From positions 1 to 49,900 of the forward strand of contig JADGDI010000007.1 of assembly GCA_016744975.1 (NCBI GenBank): a stretch of DNA of 49,900 nt, in the 5' to 3' direction. Origin of the DNA: Hyphomicrobiales bacterium (GTDB taxonomy: Bacteria; Pseudomonadota; Alphaproteobacteria; Rhizobiales; OSC116). Below, one piece after another: positions 1 to 7,914 of this stretch (the first letter of the stretch is position 1; every line of letters starts with the position of its first letter). Below the pieces are notes generated by a model, which made no database searches, was not told the origin of the DNA, and saw nothing but the letters and a program-made list of their open reading frames with translations. The position numbers and the translations under genes are program-made.

Positions 1-366
1 TTTTTACTGGGTGCCGCACTAACGTTACGTGATGATGCGCATGTACGAATTGACTTTCTTTCATCCATGTTGCCAAGGCGGTTACAACAATGGATTAATG
101 GCGGGTTTTATTTACTAATTCTTGGGCCAATATTTTTTATGTTTGGCTATATTGCTTCAAAAAAAAGCTGGAAAGCATTTATAACCTCTGAGGTTGAAAG
201 CGTTAGCCCTTGGGCGCCATTAGTATGGCCCTTTTATAGCGTTATTGCGATTGGTTTATTATCATTCGGCATACAGTTTTTAGTTGAAGGTATTAAATAT
301 TTAGTTAATAAAAAAACCCCTGGCGACCATCAAGGTGAGCTAAATATCGAACCGGAGCTGTTATGA
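1..366 (+). CDS. dctQ: TRAP transporter small permease subunit (DctQ family), 5'-truncated
   Basis: The frame is open from base 1 and ends at the TGA at 364-366, so about 121 C-terminal residues are visible and the true start lies left of the window. The stretch LRDDAHVRIDFL (about residues 10-21 of the visible part) is typical of DctQ proteins, and two hydrophobic segments follow. DctQ is the four-helix inner-membrane subunit that works with DctM and a periplasmic binding protein to import organic acids or related solutes with sodium. The stop overlaps the dctM start in an ATGA, so the two are translationally coupled. The binding-protein gene is not in the window, and the substrate cannot be inferred. 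Confidence 0.88.
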   Translation, partial: FLLGAALTLRDDAHVRIDFLSSMLPRRLQQWINGGFYLLILGPIFFMFGYIASKKSWKAFITSEVESVSPWAPLVWPFYSVIAIGLLSFGIQFLVEGIKYLVNKKTPGDHQGELNIEPELL

Positions 367-1679
367 ATTTAATTCCTGTTATTATGTTTCCAACATTGTT
401 TTTGCTTGTTTTTTTGGGCGTTCCTGTTGCTTTTTCTTTAATCATCACCTCTGTTTTATTTGGATATTTTATTTTAGGTGATTTGATTTTTCTACAGCTA
501 TATGGTCCAATTTTATCGACAAGTTCTAATTTTATTTTAGCGGCAATTCCGTTATTTGTTTTTATGGGCACCGTTTTAGAAAGAACCGGTATTGCACTGC
601 GCTTATTCCAGGCGTTACAGCTTTGGGTTGGCCGCTGGCCTGGCGGTGTTGCTATTGCCACAATATTAATGTGTGCCGTTTTTGCCGCAGCCTCTGGTGT
701 GGTTGGTGCCGTTGAAATTGTCGTTGGTTTAATGGCCATTCCTGCCATGCAAAAATACAAATATGAAGGCGGACTTATTGCTGGAACTATTTGCGCGGGT
801 GGCTCTTTAGGCACAATCATTCCGCCATCGATTGTGGTGGTGGTTTATGCCTCAATGGCGCAATTGTCTATTGGCCAATTATTTGCAGCAACCATGCTTC
901 CTGGTTTATTAATGGTTGTATTTTTTGTTGGTTATATTTTAGTAAGAGCTTACCTCAAGCCAGAAGATGCACCGCCAGTTTCGATTGAAGAAAGCAATAT
1001 TCCACTTAAACAAAAGCTAGCGATTACGTTAAAAGCGTTATTACCACCATTAGTGTTAATTTTTGCTGTATTAGGTTCTCTGCTTGCAGGAGCAGCTTCA
1101 CCAACAGAAGCCGCTGCGGTTGGTGCCGTTGGTGCTTTGCTATTGGCAGCTATGTTTAAAGAGTTGACTTTGAAAACTTTAAAAGCAGCCCTTTCTGTTA
1201 CAGTTCGTGTGACGGCAATGATTATGCTTATTGTTGTTGGTGGCACCATGTTTACTAGCGTATTTGCGCTTGCTGGAGGTGGGCAAATGATCCGTGATTT
1301 AGTGGCAAATGCTGAATTTGGACAATTTGGGTTGATTTTATTCTTGCTCGGAATTGTATTCATTGCAGGCTTTGTATTAGACTGGATCTCTATTGTACTA
1401 ATATGCATTCCGATTTTTATTCCGATTATTGATACTGCAGGTATTAACCAGATTTGGTTTGCCGTTATGGTAATGGTGGTGATACAAACGTCGTATTTAA
1501 CCCCGCCAATGGCGCCTTCTATTTTTTACTTACGCTCTATAGCACCGCCAAGTTTAACTTATAAGCATATGTATCGGGGGGTTATTCCATTCGTATTAAT
1601 TCAACTGCTTGTATTGTTAGTGGTTGCGACCATACCTGGTGTTGCTACTTATTTACCAACGTTACTGGTTGGCTTATAA
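363..1679 (+). CDS. dctM: TRAP transporter large permease subunit (DctM family)
   Basis: This 438-residue protein is almost entirely hydrophobic, with about a dozen membrane segments, and has the length usual for DctM. Family features seen include the IPLFVFMGTVLERTG stretch near residue 60, GGSLGTIIPPSIVVVVYA near residue 145, and a C-terminal region with LTPPMAPSIFYL (about residue 380). DctM is the transport channel of the TRAP complex in the inner membrane. Its ATG overlaps the dctQ stop by four bases. It ends 36 bp from the convergent amine oxidase gene, and I see no strong terminator there. The substrate is unknown; C4-dicarboxylates are only the founding example of the family. Confidence 0.93.
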   Translation: MNLIPVIMFPTLFLLVFLGVPVAFSLIITSVLFGYFILGDLIFLQLYGPILSTSSNFILAAIPLFVFMGTVLERTGIALRLFQALQLWVGRWPGGVAIATILMCAVFAAASGVVGAVEIVVGLMAIPAMQKYKYEGGLIAGTICAGGSLGTIIPPSIVVVVYASMAQLSIGQLFAATMLPGLLMVVFFVGYILVRAYLKPEDAPPVSIEESNIPLKQKLAITLKALLPPLVLIFAVLGSLLAGAASPTEAAAVGAVGALLLAAMFKELTLKTLKAALSVTVRVTAMIMLIVVGGTMFTSVFALAGGGQMIRDLVANAEFGQFGLILFLLGIVFIAGFVLDWISIVLICIPIFIPIIDTAGINQIWFAVMVMVVIQTSYLTPPMAPSIFYLRSIAPPSLTYKHMYRGVIPFVLIQLLVLLVVATIPGVATYLPTLLVGL

Positions 1680-1715
1680 AAACTACTAGCGTAAGGGTTT
1701 TACAATAGAGGCTTA

Positions 1716-3074
1716 TTATAGCTCTAAAATTTTATCTGCTGCTTGAATGCCTGACAGATAAGCTCCGTGGGTTGTGGCGGTATATTTAAATATAGTATGC
1801 TCGCCAACCAAAAATAACCTATTGTTCACAGGTTGGGCAAGCGTTATATAATCGGCGGGCCTACAGCCAGCAGCAGTATAACTATAGGCGCCTAATGTAT
1901 GTGGGTCGAGCGACCAATGCGTTGTGCGCATGTCAATAGGCTTGGTTACTTGTGCGCCCCAAACATTGCGCAAAACCTCTAATGCATCTTGTTTCATGGC
2001 TTCATCATCCATCATATCTGCCTTAAATGCATAATTACCCATCGAAAAACCGAGTAATATATTTTCATCTGAAAATCTACGATAGTTAGCCCAATAATTC
2101 CACCTGCCCTTGGCTGCGGTTTGTATGCCAAAATATTGTTCTTCGATATCCCAAAAAGCCCGGCTGAATTTAAGTGCAATTTTTGTGATGCTACCAAAGC
2201 CAATTTTTTCTATAGCGGCTTGGTGAGCTTTAGGTAGTGGCGGAACGAATTCAATAGTTTGCTTCTTTAAGGCACCAAGGGGCACACTGCAAATAACATA
2301 ATCGGCCGAAAATACACCAATACTGCTTTTGATAGATACGCCATTATTGCCATATTCAACTTTATAGACTTGGGCATTATGCTTAATATTTAAACCATTG
2401 GCAAGTGGTGCCAATATTTTGTCATACCCTGTTGCAACCACAACATCAGCACCTTTAAAAGCCTCGTCTTCATCATAAAATACTGCTGATAAATTCTCGA
2501 TTGAACCTGCCTTTGAAAACTCGGCATAAGCCGATAGTGCCCACATAACGCCAGCATCTTTTAATGCAGAGGGTGCAAAATATTTAATGGCTTGATAAAG
2601 GCTGGCTTGACTTTGAGTTTCTATTTCATCATCGATCAACATTATTAATTTTTGTAAGTTAGTATCTATATCTTTAAGTTGTTGGTCTGTAATCTTTTTG
2701 CCAGCAACGTTAAAAACTGCGAGGCTTTCATTATCTGTTATAACTGTTTTGGCATTGATGCTTCTTGCTAATTTGGCAATGGGGTTACCCGCACTTGGCC
2801 CATGAATCCAACCTGCACCTTCTTCAAACGGGGCGCCAAGACTATAGTCGGTATGTAAGCGCCCTCCGATATAAGGCTTGGCTTCTAAAATGACAACATC
2901 AGCACCGCTATTATGCAATTTTCTGGCAGCCGAAAGCCCTGATATTCCAGCGCCGATGATAAGGATTTTTTTGTTTTTTATATTGTTAGCCAATACTGGG
3001 GTAAATGGCACTAGGATGCTTGCAAGCAAAGCAGCTTTGAGTAATTTACGACGCTGTAATGAGTAATATGCCAT
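1716..3074 (-). CDS. FAD-dependent amine oxidase (flavin monoamine oxidase family), probably Tat-exported
   Basis: The 452-residue protein starts with a basic, twin-arginine-like leader (RRKLLKAALLAS from residue 8, then a hydrophobic run ending near residue 29). A Rossmann FAD-binding motif GAGISG is at residues 41-46, with the ribose-binding acid at 64 and GGRL at 70-73. The C-terminus carries the second flavin motif (RLFLVGEHT, then THGAYLSGIQAA). The family oxidises primary or polyamines to aldehydes, with release of ammonia and peroxide. Which amine is used cannot be told. A location in the periplasm is inferred from the leader. The gene stands alone, 27 bp downstream of the livK terminator and convergent with dctM. 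Confidence 0.85.
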   Translation of the reverse strand: MAYYSLQRRKLLKAALLASILVPFTPVLANNIKNKKILIIGAGISGLSAARKLHNSGADVVILEAKPYIGGRLHTDYSLGAPFEEGAGWIHGPSAGNPIAKLARSINAKTVITDNESLAVFNVAGKKITDQQLKDIDTNLQKLIMLIDDEIETQSQASLYQAIKYFAPSALKDAGVMWALSAYAEFSKAGSIENLSAVFYDEDEAFKGADVVVATGYDKILAPLANGLNIKHNAQVYKVEYGNNGVSIKSSIGVFSADYVICSVPLGALKKQTIEFVPPLPKAHQAAIEKIGFGSITKIALKFSRAFWDIEEQYFGIQTAAKGRWNYWANYRRFSDENILLGFSMGNYAFKADMMDDEAMKQDALEVLRNVWGAQVTKPIDMRTTHWSLDPHTLGAYSYTAAGCRPADYITLAQPVNNRLFLVGEHTIFKYTATTHGAYLSGIQAADKILEL

Positions 3075-3097
3075 GGTTAAAATTTTATTTATTTATT

Positions 3098-3129
3098 AAA
3101 AAGGGCCTAGAAGTTGCCTTCTAAGCCCT
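3098..3129 (-). terminator. Rho-independent terminator after livK
   Basis: On the minus strand a 12-bp stem (arms at 3118-3129 and 3102-3113, one G-U pair) closes on a GCAA tetraloop and is followed at once by a short U run (A run at 3098-3101 on the plus strand). It lies 22 bp after the livK stop and before the amine oxidase start. The stem length, GNRA loop and U tract make this one of the two clearest terminators in the window. Confidence 0.85.
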
Positions 3130-3151
3130 GAGATATTCGCTAAAATTTAGA

Positions 3152-4258
3152 TTATTTAATTTCTAAATAGTTGCCTTTAGACCATTCATACCATGTATAG
3201 TCAGCTGTTGTACGATCGCCTTTTTCATCAAATGATAGAGCGCCGATTACTGAGTTATAATCTGAACCGTCATGTAGTGCTTCTGATACTTTGTCTGAGT
3301 CAATTGAACCAGCTTTGGTTGCAGCAGCAGCCCAAATTTGGATCGCAGCATATGAATATAATGTGTAACCTTCTGGGTCATAACCAGCGTCATTAAATGT
3401 TTTCACAAGATCAGCAGCAAGTGGGTTATGACGCGGATCTGGAGCAAATGTAAAGCGTAAGCCTTCGCCTGCATCACCAGTGATTGACCAGAATTCATTT
3501 GAATTCATCGCATCGCCAGAAACGACATCAATATCAAGACCTTGGTCTTTCATTTGGCGCATAATTAGGCCAGCTTCTGTATGGTAACCACCATAATAAA
3601 GCACATCAATATTTTCAGCTTTAAGCTTGGTTACGAATGCTGTATAATCGCTTTCGCCTGGGTTGATGGTTTCATAAAGTGTGACTTTACCACCAGCTTT
3701 TTCAAAAGCAGCTTTTGTAAGATCAGCCAAGCCTTTTGAATAGCCTTGTTTGTCATGTGCTACAGCAACATTTTTACCAGCATAATTTGCTGCCATCCAT
3801 GCACCAGCAACGTCACCTTGTTGGTCGTCACGGCCACAAACGCGGAATACATAGTCAGACTGGTCATCGGTAAGTTTAGGGTTTGTTGAGGCAGGTGTGA
3901 TCATCACAACGCCTTCTTCATCATAAACTTTTGATGCTGGAATGGAGGAGCTTGAGCAGAAATGACCCGCAACAAATGCAACGCCTTCAGCAACCATTTT
4001 ATTGGCAACGTTTACCGCTTCTTTTGGGTCACAGCGATCATCGCCAATTACCAAAACAAGTTGTTCGCCAAGCACACCACCAGCAGCATTAATGTCTGCA
4101 ACAGCTTGTTCAGCACCTTTTTTAAGCTGCTCACCAAATGATGCAAGTTGACCTGTGAACGGGCCAGCTGAACCAATTTTGATTTCTGCAAGTGCAGCAG
4201 TTGACATAAGTGCAGCAGCACATACGCCAAGTGATAGTGATTTAATTACATTTTTCAT
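3152..4258 (-). CDS. livK: Branched-chain amino acid ABC transporter substrate-binding protein
   Basis: This 368-residue protein begins with a Sec signal peptide (hydrophobic core residues 8-20, cleavage after ALA at about 24). A type I periplasmic binding fold follows (EIKIGSAGPFTGQ at the mature N-terminus, GVAFVAGHFCSS and MITPASTNP near residues 90-125). It captures leucine, isoleucine, valine or related amino acids in the periplasm and delivers them to LivHM. The length matches Leu/Ile/Val-binding proteins. A good ribosome site (AAGGGA) precedes the ATG. It is the last gene of the liv cluster, separated from DUF6867 by 193 bp with several dyads. That suggests its own promoter or differential expression, as binding proteins are usually made in excess. 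Confidence 0.93.
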   Translation of the reverse strand: MKNVIKSLSLGVCAAALMSTAALAEIKIGSAGPFTGQLASFGEQLKKGAEQAVADINAAGGVLGEQLVLVIGDDRCDPKEAVNVANKMVAEGVAFVAGHFCSSSSIPASKVYDEEGVVMITPASTNPKLTDDQSDYVFRVCGRDDQQGDVAGAWMAANYAGKNVAVAHDKQGYSKGLADLTKAAFEKAGGKVTLYETINPGESDYTAFVTKLKAENIDVLYYGGYHTEAGLIMRQMKDQGLDIDVVSGDAMNSNEFWSITGDAGEGLRFTFAPDPRHNPLAADLVKTFNDAGYDPEGYTLYSYAAIQIWAAAATKAGSIDSDKVSEALHDGSDYNSVIGALSFDEKGDRTTADYTWYEWSKGNYLEIK

Positions 4259-4276
4259 AGTTTTTCCCTTGATTGT

Positions 4277-4299
4277 AACACCATTGAAATATTGGTGTT
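4277..4299 (-). promoter_or_regulatory. Stem-loop in the livK leader
   Basis: A perfect 7-bp inverted repeat (4277-4283 and 4293-4299) with a 9-nt loop sits just upstream of the livK ribosome-binding site. In mRNA it would form a hairpin ending about 18 nt before the start codon. It could stabilise a processed livK message or tune translation. This is inference from position only. Confidence 0.4.
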
Positions 4300-4311
4300 C
4301 TCCCTTTCAAA

Positions 4312-4342
4312 TATCTTAATGCTAAGATAGTTGTGATATCTT
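4312..4342. promoter_or_regulatory. Three half-site dyad (TATCTTA/TAAGATA/TATCTT) upstream of livK
   Basis: TATCTTA (4312-4318), an ATGC spacer and TAAGATA (4323-4329) form a perfect 7-bp inverted repeat. A further TATCTT in the first orientation follows at 4337-4342, making a second dyad with the middle element across a 7-nt spacer. Such an array 55-85 bp before the livK start looks like an operator for a dimeric regulator. The regulator is unknown; an Lrp-type protein would fit the gene's role but nothing in the sequence proves it. Confidence 0.45.
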
Positions 4343-4421
4343 GACATTAAGGCATTTAATTCGATTTTCAACCTTTATTTACATAAGAAAAGATAATGCA
4401 ATTAAAGATTGAATTGTTGAA

Positions 4422-4450
4422 ATAATATTGCATATATACTGCAATATTAT
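4422..4450 (-). terminator. 11-bp AT-rich stem-loop just after the DUF6867 stop
   Basis: A perfect 11-bp inverted repeat (4422-4432 and 4440-4450, 7-nt loop) begins 2 bp after the end of the DUF6867 gene on the minus strand. No proper U tract follows, so full termination is doubtful. It may act as a 3'-end protecting or partial-termination hairpin between the permease genes and livK. The same dyad could also bind protein as DNA. Confidence 0.4.
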
Positions 4451-4451
4451 A

Positions 4452-4817
4452 TTATTGTTCAATTTTACGCCATCCAAATAGGCCGCTTTTTTCAAGCTCC
4501 CAAGGATATTGGTTGACCATTTTTTGGGCTCTGTCGCGCATGAATGTTAATATAGAAGTTGACATGATTAGAAGGCTTGACATTAAAATACCAAAAATAT
4601 TTAAAAATTCGGCATTTCTTAATGTGGTTAATAAAAACCGATGACCGACGATGATGATGATGCCAAAAAACACCACTTTACCCATGCTGCGCCAGTTTTT
4701 GGCCATATTTTGTCCGCTTAATACCGCACATAACATCATTAATCCAGTAATTACCACAAAAGTAACTGGCTCTTCGCCCATGATGGCGCTGGTTTCTAAA
4801 GAGAATAAATTATCCAT
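4452..4817 (-). CDS. DUF6867-type small membrane protein of the liv operon
   Basis: This 121-residue protein has about three hydrophobic segments (roughly residues 17-35, 45-62 and 70-90). It ends in a soluble tail with QYPWELEKSGLFGWRK, which resembles the QYPW...FGW ending I recall for the DUF6867 family of alphaproteobacteria. Its ATG overlaps the livF stop by one base (TAATG), so it is translated with the ABC transporter. The function is unknown. The tight coupling suggests an accessory of the LivHMGF complex, but no conserved catalytic residues are evident. The family name is from memory, not from a search. Confidence 0.72.
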   Translation of the reverse strand: MDNLFSLETSAIMGEEPVTFVVITGLMMLCAVLSGQNMAKNWRSMGKVVFFGIIIIVGHRFLLTTLRNAEFLNIFGILMSSLLIMSTSILTFMRDRAQKMVNQYPWELEKSGLFGWRKIEQ

Positions 4818-5527
4818 TAATGTCCGCCCTCCAAATATGCTGCTTGAACTTCTGGGTTGGTCAATAATTCTTGACCTGTACCACTTAAAACAATGTTGCC
4901 AGTTACCAAAACATAACCGCGATGGGCAAGTTTTAAAGCATGATTGGCATTTTGCTCGACCAGTAATACTGTCACGCCATGTTCTTCATTAATCTGTTTA
5001 ATGGCTCTGAAAATATCTCTTATAACCAAAGGGGCAAGACCCAGCGATGGCTCATCTAGCAATAAAAATTCAGGGTTACTCATTAAAGAGCGGCCCATGG
5101 CAAGCATTTGTTGCTCACCGCCAGATAATGTACCGCCAAGTTGCCACTCACGCTCTTTAAGGCGTGGGAATAGCTCAAACACATAGTCTAAATTCTCATC
5201 AAAACGGGCTGGGTCATTGGTCATTGCACCCATTTGTAAATTTTCAAAAACAGTCATTTTTGAAAAAATGCGCCGACCTTCTGGTGAATGGGCTATGCCT
5301 TTGCGTACAATCATGTCGGTACGCATTTTGGTTATGTCCTCACCTTTATAGGTAATGGTACCAATTGATGCGGGGGTTATGCCGCTCATGGTCATTAAAA
5401 GAGTGGTTTTACCAGCACCATTGGCACCAATAAGGGTTACAATTTCACCTTTTTCGACGGTTAAACTAATGCCTTTAAGGGCTTGAATAGAACCGTAAAA
5501 GGTTTGTACATCTTTAAATTCTAACAT
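4817..5527 (-). CDS. livF: Branched-chain amino acid ABC transporter ATP-binding protein LivF
   Basis: The 236-residue ATPase has Walker A GANGAGKTT (34-42), signature LSGGEQQ (134-140) and Walker B FLLLDEP (154-160), followed by an H-loop region. The length and the LSGGEQQMLAMGRSLM context are those of LivF. With LivG it forms the cytoplasmic ATPase pair that powers uptake through LivHM. The ATG follows the livG stop with no gap, and the livF stop overlaps the DUF6867 start by one base. This indicates one polycistronic message. Confidence 0.96.
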   Translation of the reverse strand: MLEFKDVQTFYGSIQALKGISLTVEKGEIVTLIGANGAGKTTLLMTMSGITPASIGTITYKGEDITKMRTDMIVRKGIAHSPEGRRIFSKMTVFENLQMGAMTNDPARFDENLDYVFELFPRLKEREWQLGGTLSGGEQQMLAMGRSLMSNPEFLLLDEPSLGLAPLVIRDIFRAIKQINEEHGVTVLLVEQNANHALKLAHRGYVLVTGNIVLSGTGQELLTNPEVQAAYLEGGH

Positions 5528-6346
5528 CTATTCTTCATCCTCCACACCCAGATAGGCGGCAATAACGGTTGGATCATTTTGCACATCTTTTGGCAAACCG
5601 TCGGCAATTTTACGGCCATAATCTAGCACAATCACATGGTCTGAAATATTCATTACCACATTCATATCATGCTCAATTAATAAAAGACCAACGTCACATT
5701 CTTCTTTTAATAGAATGAGTAGATTGTTTAAATCGCCACTTTCTTTAGGGTTTAGGCCCGCTGCTGGCTCATCCAAACATAACATATCAGGTTCGGTACA
5801 CATGGCTCGGGCAATTTCTAGTAGCCGTTGTTCGCCATAGGGTAAGTTACCTGCATTCCAATCGGCATGATGGTAAAGGCCAGCTTTGTCTAGATAATAT
5901 TTGGCAAGCTCCATGGCTTCATTATGAGCCTTTTTATAGCTTGGTAAGCCAAGGACGCCTGCAATTGAAAACATTGAGGCATGTTGCAATTTATTATTTT
6001 GGGCAACCAACAAATTTTCAAGCACGGTCATTTTTTCAAATAACCGAATATTTTGGAAGGTACGGGCAATTTTGCCTTTTCCAGCAGCAATATAAGCTTC
6101 CATTTGTTCAAGTTGATGGGTTGAGCCATCTTTATGATAAATGGTTGCGCGCCCTGAGGTTGGTGAATAAAAGCCAGTTAGGCAATTAAACATGGTGGTT
6201 TTACCCGCGCCATTAGGGCCAATGATGGCGGTGATTTCGCCGCGCATCGCATCAAATGATACATTGTCAATGGCAACGAGGCCGCCAAAACGCTGGGTGA
6301 TATGCTCGGCTTTGAGCAAAAGATTTGGATCACTTGCACTGCTCAT
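5528..6346 (-). CDS. livG: Branched-chain amino acid ABC transporter ATP-binding protein LivG
   Basis: The 272-residue ATPase has Walker A GPNGAGKTT (43-51), the LivG-type signature LPYGEQ (168-173) in place of LSGGQ, and Walker B DMLCLDEP (187-194). The ARTFQNIRLF stretch near residue 94 is also characteristic of LivG. It pairs with LivF in the cytoplasm. Its start overlaps the livM stop as ATGA (6343-6346), and its stop abuts the livF start. Confidence 0.96.
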   Translation of the reverse strand: MSSASDPNLLLKAEHITQRFGGLVAIDNVSFDAMRGEITAIIGPNGAGKTTMFNCLTGFYSPTSGRATIYHKDGSTHQLEQMEAYIAAGKGKIARTFQNIRLFEKMTVLENLLVAQNNKLQHASMFSIAGVLGLPSYKKAHNEAMELAKYYLDKAGLYHHADWNAGNLPYGEQRLLEIARAMCTEPDMLCLDEPAAGLNPKESGDLNNLLILLKEECDVGLLLIEHDMNVVMNISDHVIVLDYGRKIADGLPKDVQNDPTVIAAYLGVEDEE

Positions 6347-7911
6347 GAGCCTGCTCCTTCCGCCAATTTTTCTTCATCGGCTTTCTTTTTCTTTTTGCCA
6401 AACAGCAATACAGTTGGGTCGCGGAATGAAATTAACCCTGTTGGTCGCCAAATCATAATCAGCACCAATCCAAAACCGAAGGTTGCCATGCGATACTCTT
6501 CTAGATCGCGGAACAGTTCGGGCAGGCCAATTAATATGGCAGCAGCCAGTGCAATGCCCATTAAATTACCCATGCCGCCCATTACAACAATGGCTAGGAT
6601 AATGGCTGATTCAATGAATGTATAGCTTTCTGGTGAGATGAAACCTTGACGTGATGCAAAGAATGCCCCAGCGAAACCGCCCCATGTTGCAGAAATGGCA
6701 AAGGCAGCTAATTTAATATTGGTACGGTTGATGCCCAATGATGCTGCTGCCACTTCATTTTCACGAAGTGCTTCCCAAGCCCGACCAAGTGGTTGTTGGC
6801 GAATGCGGATGGTGAAAATGGCCACTAACATACAAAGAATGAATACGATATAATAGAGAAATATCACCCGATGGTTGGAGCTATATGTGATTTCCCAAAA
6901 ATTGGTGCTGAAAAATTCGGTGAAGGTTTGCGTGCCTTCTTCTTTTGCTCGTTTGGAAAATACAATATTGCCAATACCTGGGCGTGGGATGCCATTAATG
7001 CCGTCAGGCCCGCCTGTAAGCTCATAAAGGTTGAGTAATAATAGCCTTACAATTTCACCAAAGCCTAAAGTTACAATGGCAAAATAATCGCCGCGTAATT
7101 TAAGTACCGGGAAGCCTAACACCAAGCCAGATAGCATTGAAAATGCACCAGCAAGTGGTAATGCAGTCCAAAAACCCAAATTAAAGTCACGCGCTAAGAT
7201 GGCAAAGGAATAAGAGCCAACTGCATAAAAAGCCACAAAGCCAAGGTCAAGCAAACCTGCATAACCAACCACAATGTTCAAGCCCCATGCTAATAAGACA
7301 TAAGTCAAGATTAGAATGGCAGTATCGACCACATAACGGCCAGACATGTTGGCAATAAAACTACTATCACCACCTAAAAAGTCAGGCAATAATAATTGTA
7401 AAATATCGGATAAGAAGGGTAGAAGGCCAGCGATTATGATTACAATAGCACTGATATAGCCTGTACTATTTTCTAGTAGTTTTTCGCGGCGTTTTTTAGC
7501 ATTTTCACGGTCGTTTGCTGTGATGCCTTTATATTCACGCCACAAAAACAACACAGCGCGGATGATTAAAATAACCCCAGCGGCTAAAGTAAACACTTCT
7601 AACAATTCGGTTGGGAAGTGGATGCTATAACCTGCAATTGCCATTACCACACCAATGATTAAGGCGGGTAGAGCTTTATGTTTGTCTAGCAAAATTAAGC
7701 CTAAACGGCCAACCACAAGTAATACAAGTGCAAAGAATAGTTCTTGCCAATGGCGCTCAATTACCAATTTACCGTTAACATCATTGGCGCGTAATAGCAC
7801 CATTGGTATCATTAGGCCAAGGCCGACAACAAAGGTAATGGCCATTTCTTTGGCAATGGCTTGTAAGTTAAACTCAGGTTTTGGAGGAAGATTTGTAATG
7901 GTATCTGACAT
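6343..7911 (-). CDS. livM: Branched-chain amino acid ABC transporter permease LivM
   Basis: This 522-residue inner-membrane permease has the LivM core from about residue 190 onward (NIVVGYAGLLDLGFVAFYAVGS, GFPVLKLRGDYFAIVTLGFGEI, ALRENEVAAASLGIN). The last is the coupling-helix region that contacts the ATPases. The N-terminal roughly 170 residues carry several extra membrane segments, making it longer than the enterobacterial LivM of about 425 residues. I recall extended LivM proteins in rhizobia. The C-terminus is lysine/glutamate rich. It lies 3 bp downstream of livH and overlaps livG by four bases. Confidence 0.95.
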   Translation of the reverse strand: MSDTITNLPPKPEFNLQAIAKEMAITFVVGLGLMIPMVLLRANDVNGKLVIERHWQELFFALVLLVVGRLGLILLDKHKALPALIIGVVMAIAGYSIHFPTELLEVFTLAAGVILIIRAVLFLWREYKGITANDRENAKKRREKLLENSTGYISAIVIIIAGLLPFLSDILQLLLPDFLGGDSSFIANMSGRYVVDTAILILTYVLLAWGLNIVVGYAGLLDLGFVAFYAVGSYSFAILARDFNLGFWTALPLAGAFSMLSGLVLGFPVLKLRGDYFAIVTLGFGEIVRLLLLNLYELTGGPDGINGIPRPGIGNIVFSKRAKEEGTQTFTEFFSTNFWEITYSSNHRVIFLYYIVFILCMLVAIFTIRIRQQPLGRAWEALRENEVAAASLGINRTNIKLAAFAISATWGGFAGAFFASRQGFISPESYTFIESAIILAIVVMGGMGNLMGIALAAAILIGLPELFRDLEEYRMATFGFGLVLIMIWRPTGLISFRDPTVLLFGKKKKKADEEKLAEGAGS

Positions 7912-7914
7912 GAT

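Noticed and set aside
305-820. Minus-strand ORF of 171 codons opposite dctM
   Set aside because: It lies wholly antisense to clear TRAP permease genes. The protein is Lys/Pro/Ala-rich with no domain, as expected for a shadow frame.
950-1408. Second long minus-strand ORF inside dctM
   Set aside because: It is antisense to a conserved membrane protein and has shadow composition.
1706-1726. Possible hairpin between dctM and the amine oxidase gene
   Set aside because: It needs a bulged base, overlaps the amine oxidase stop codon and lacks a proper U tract, so I did not call a terminator.
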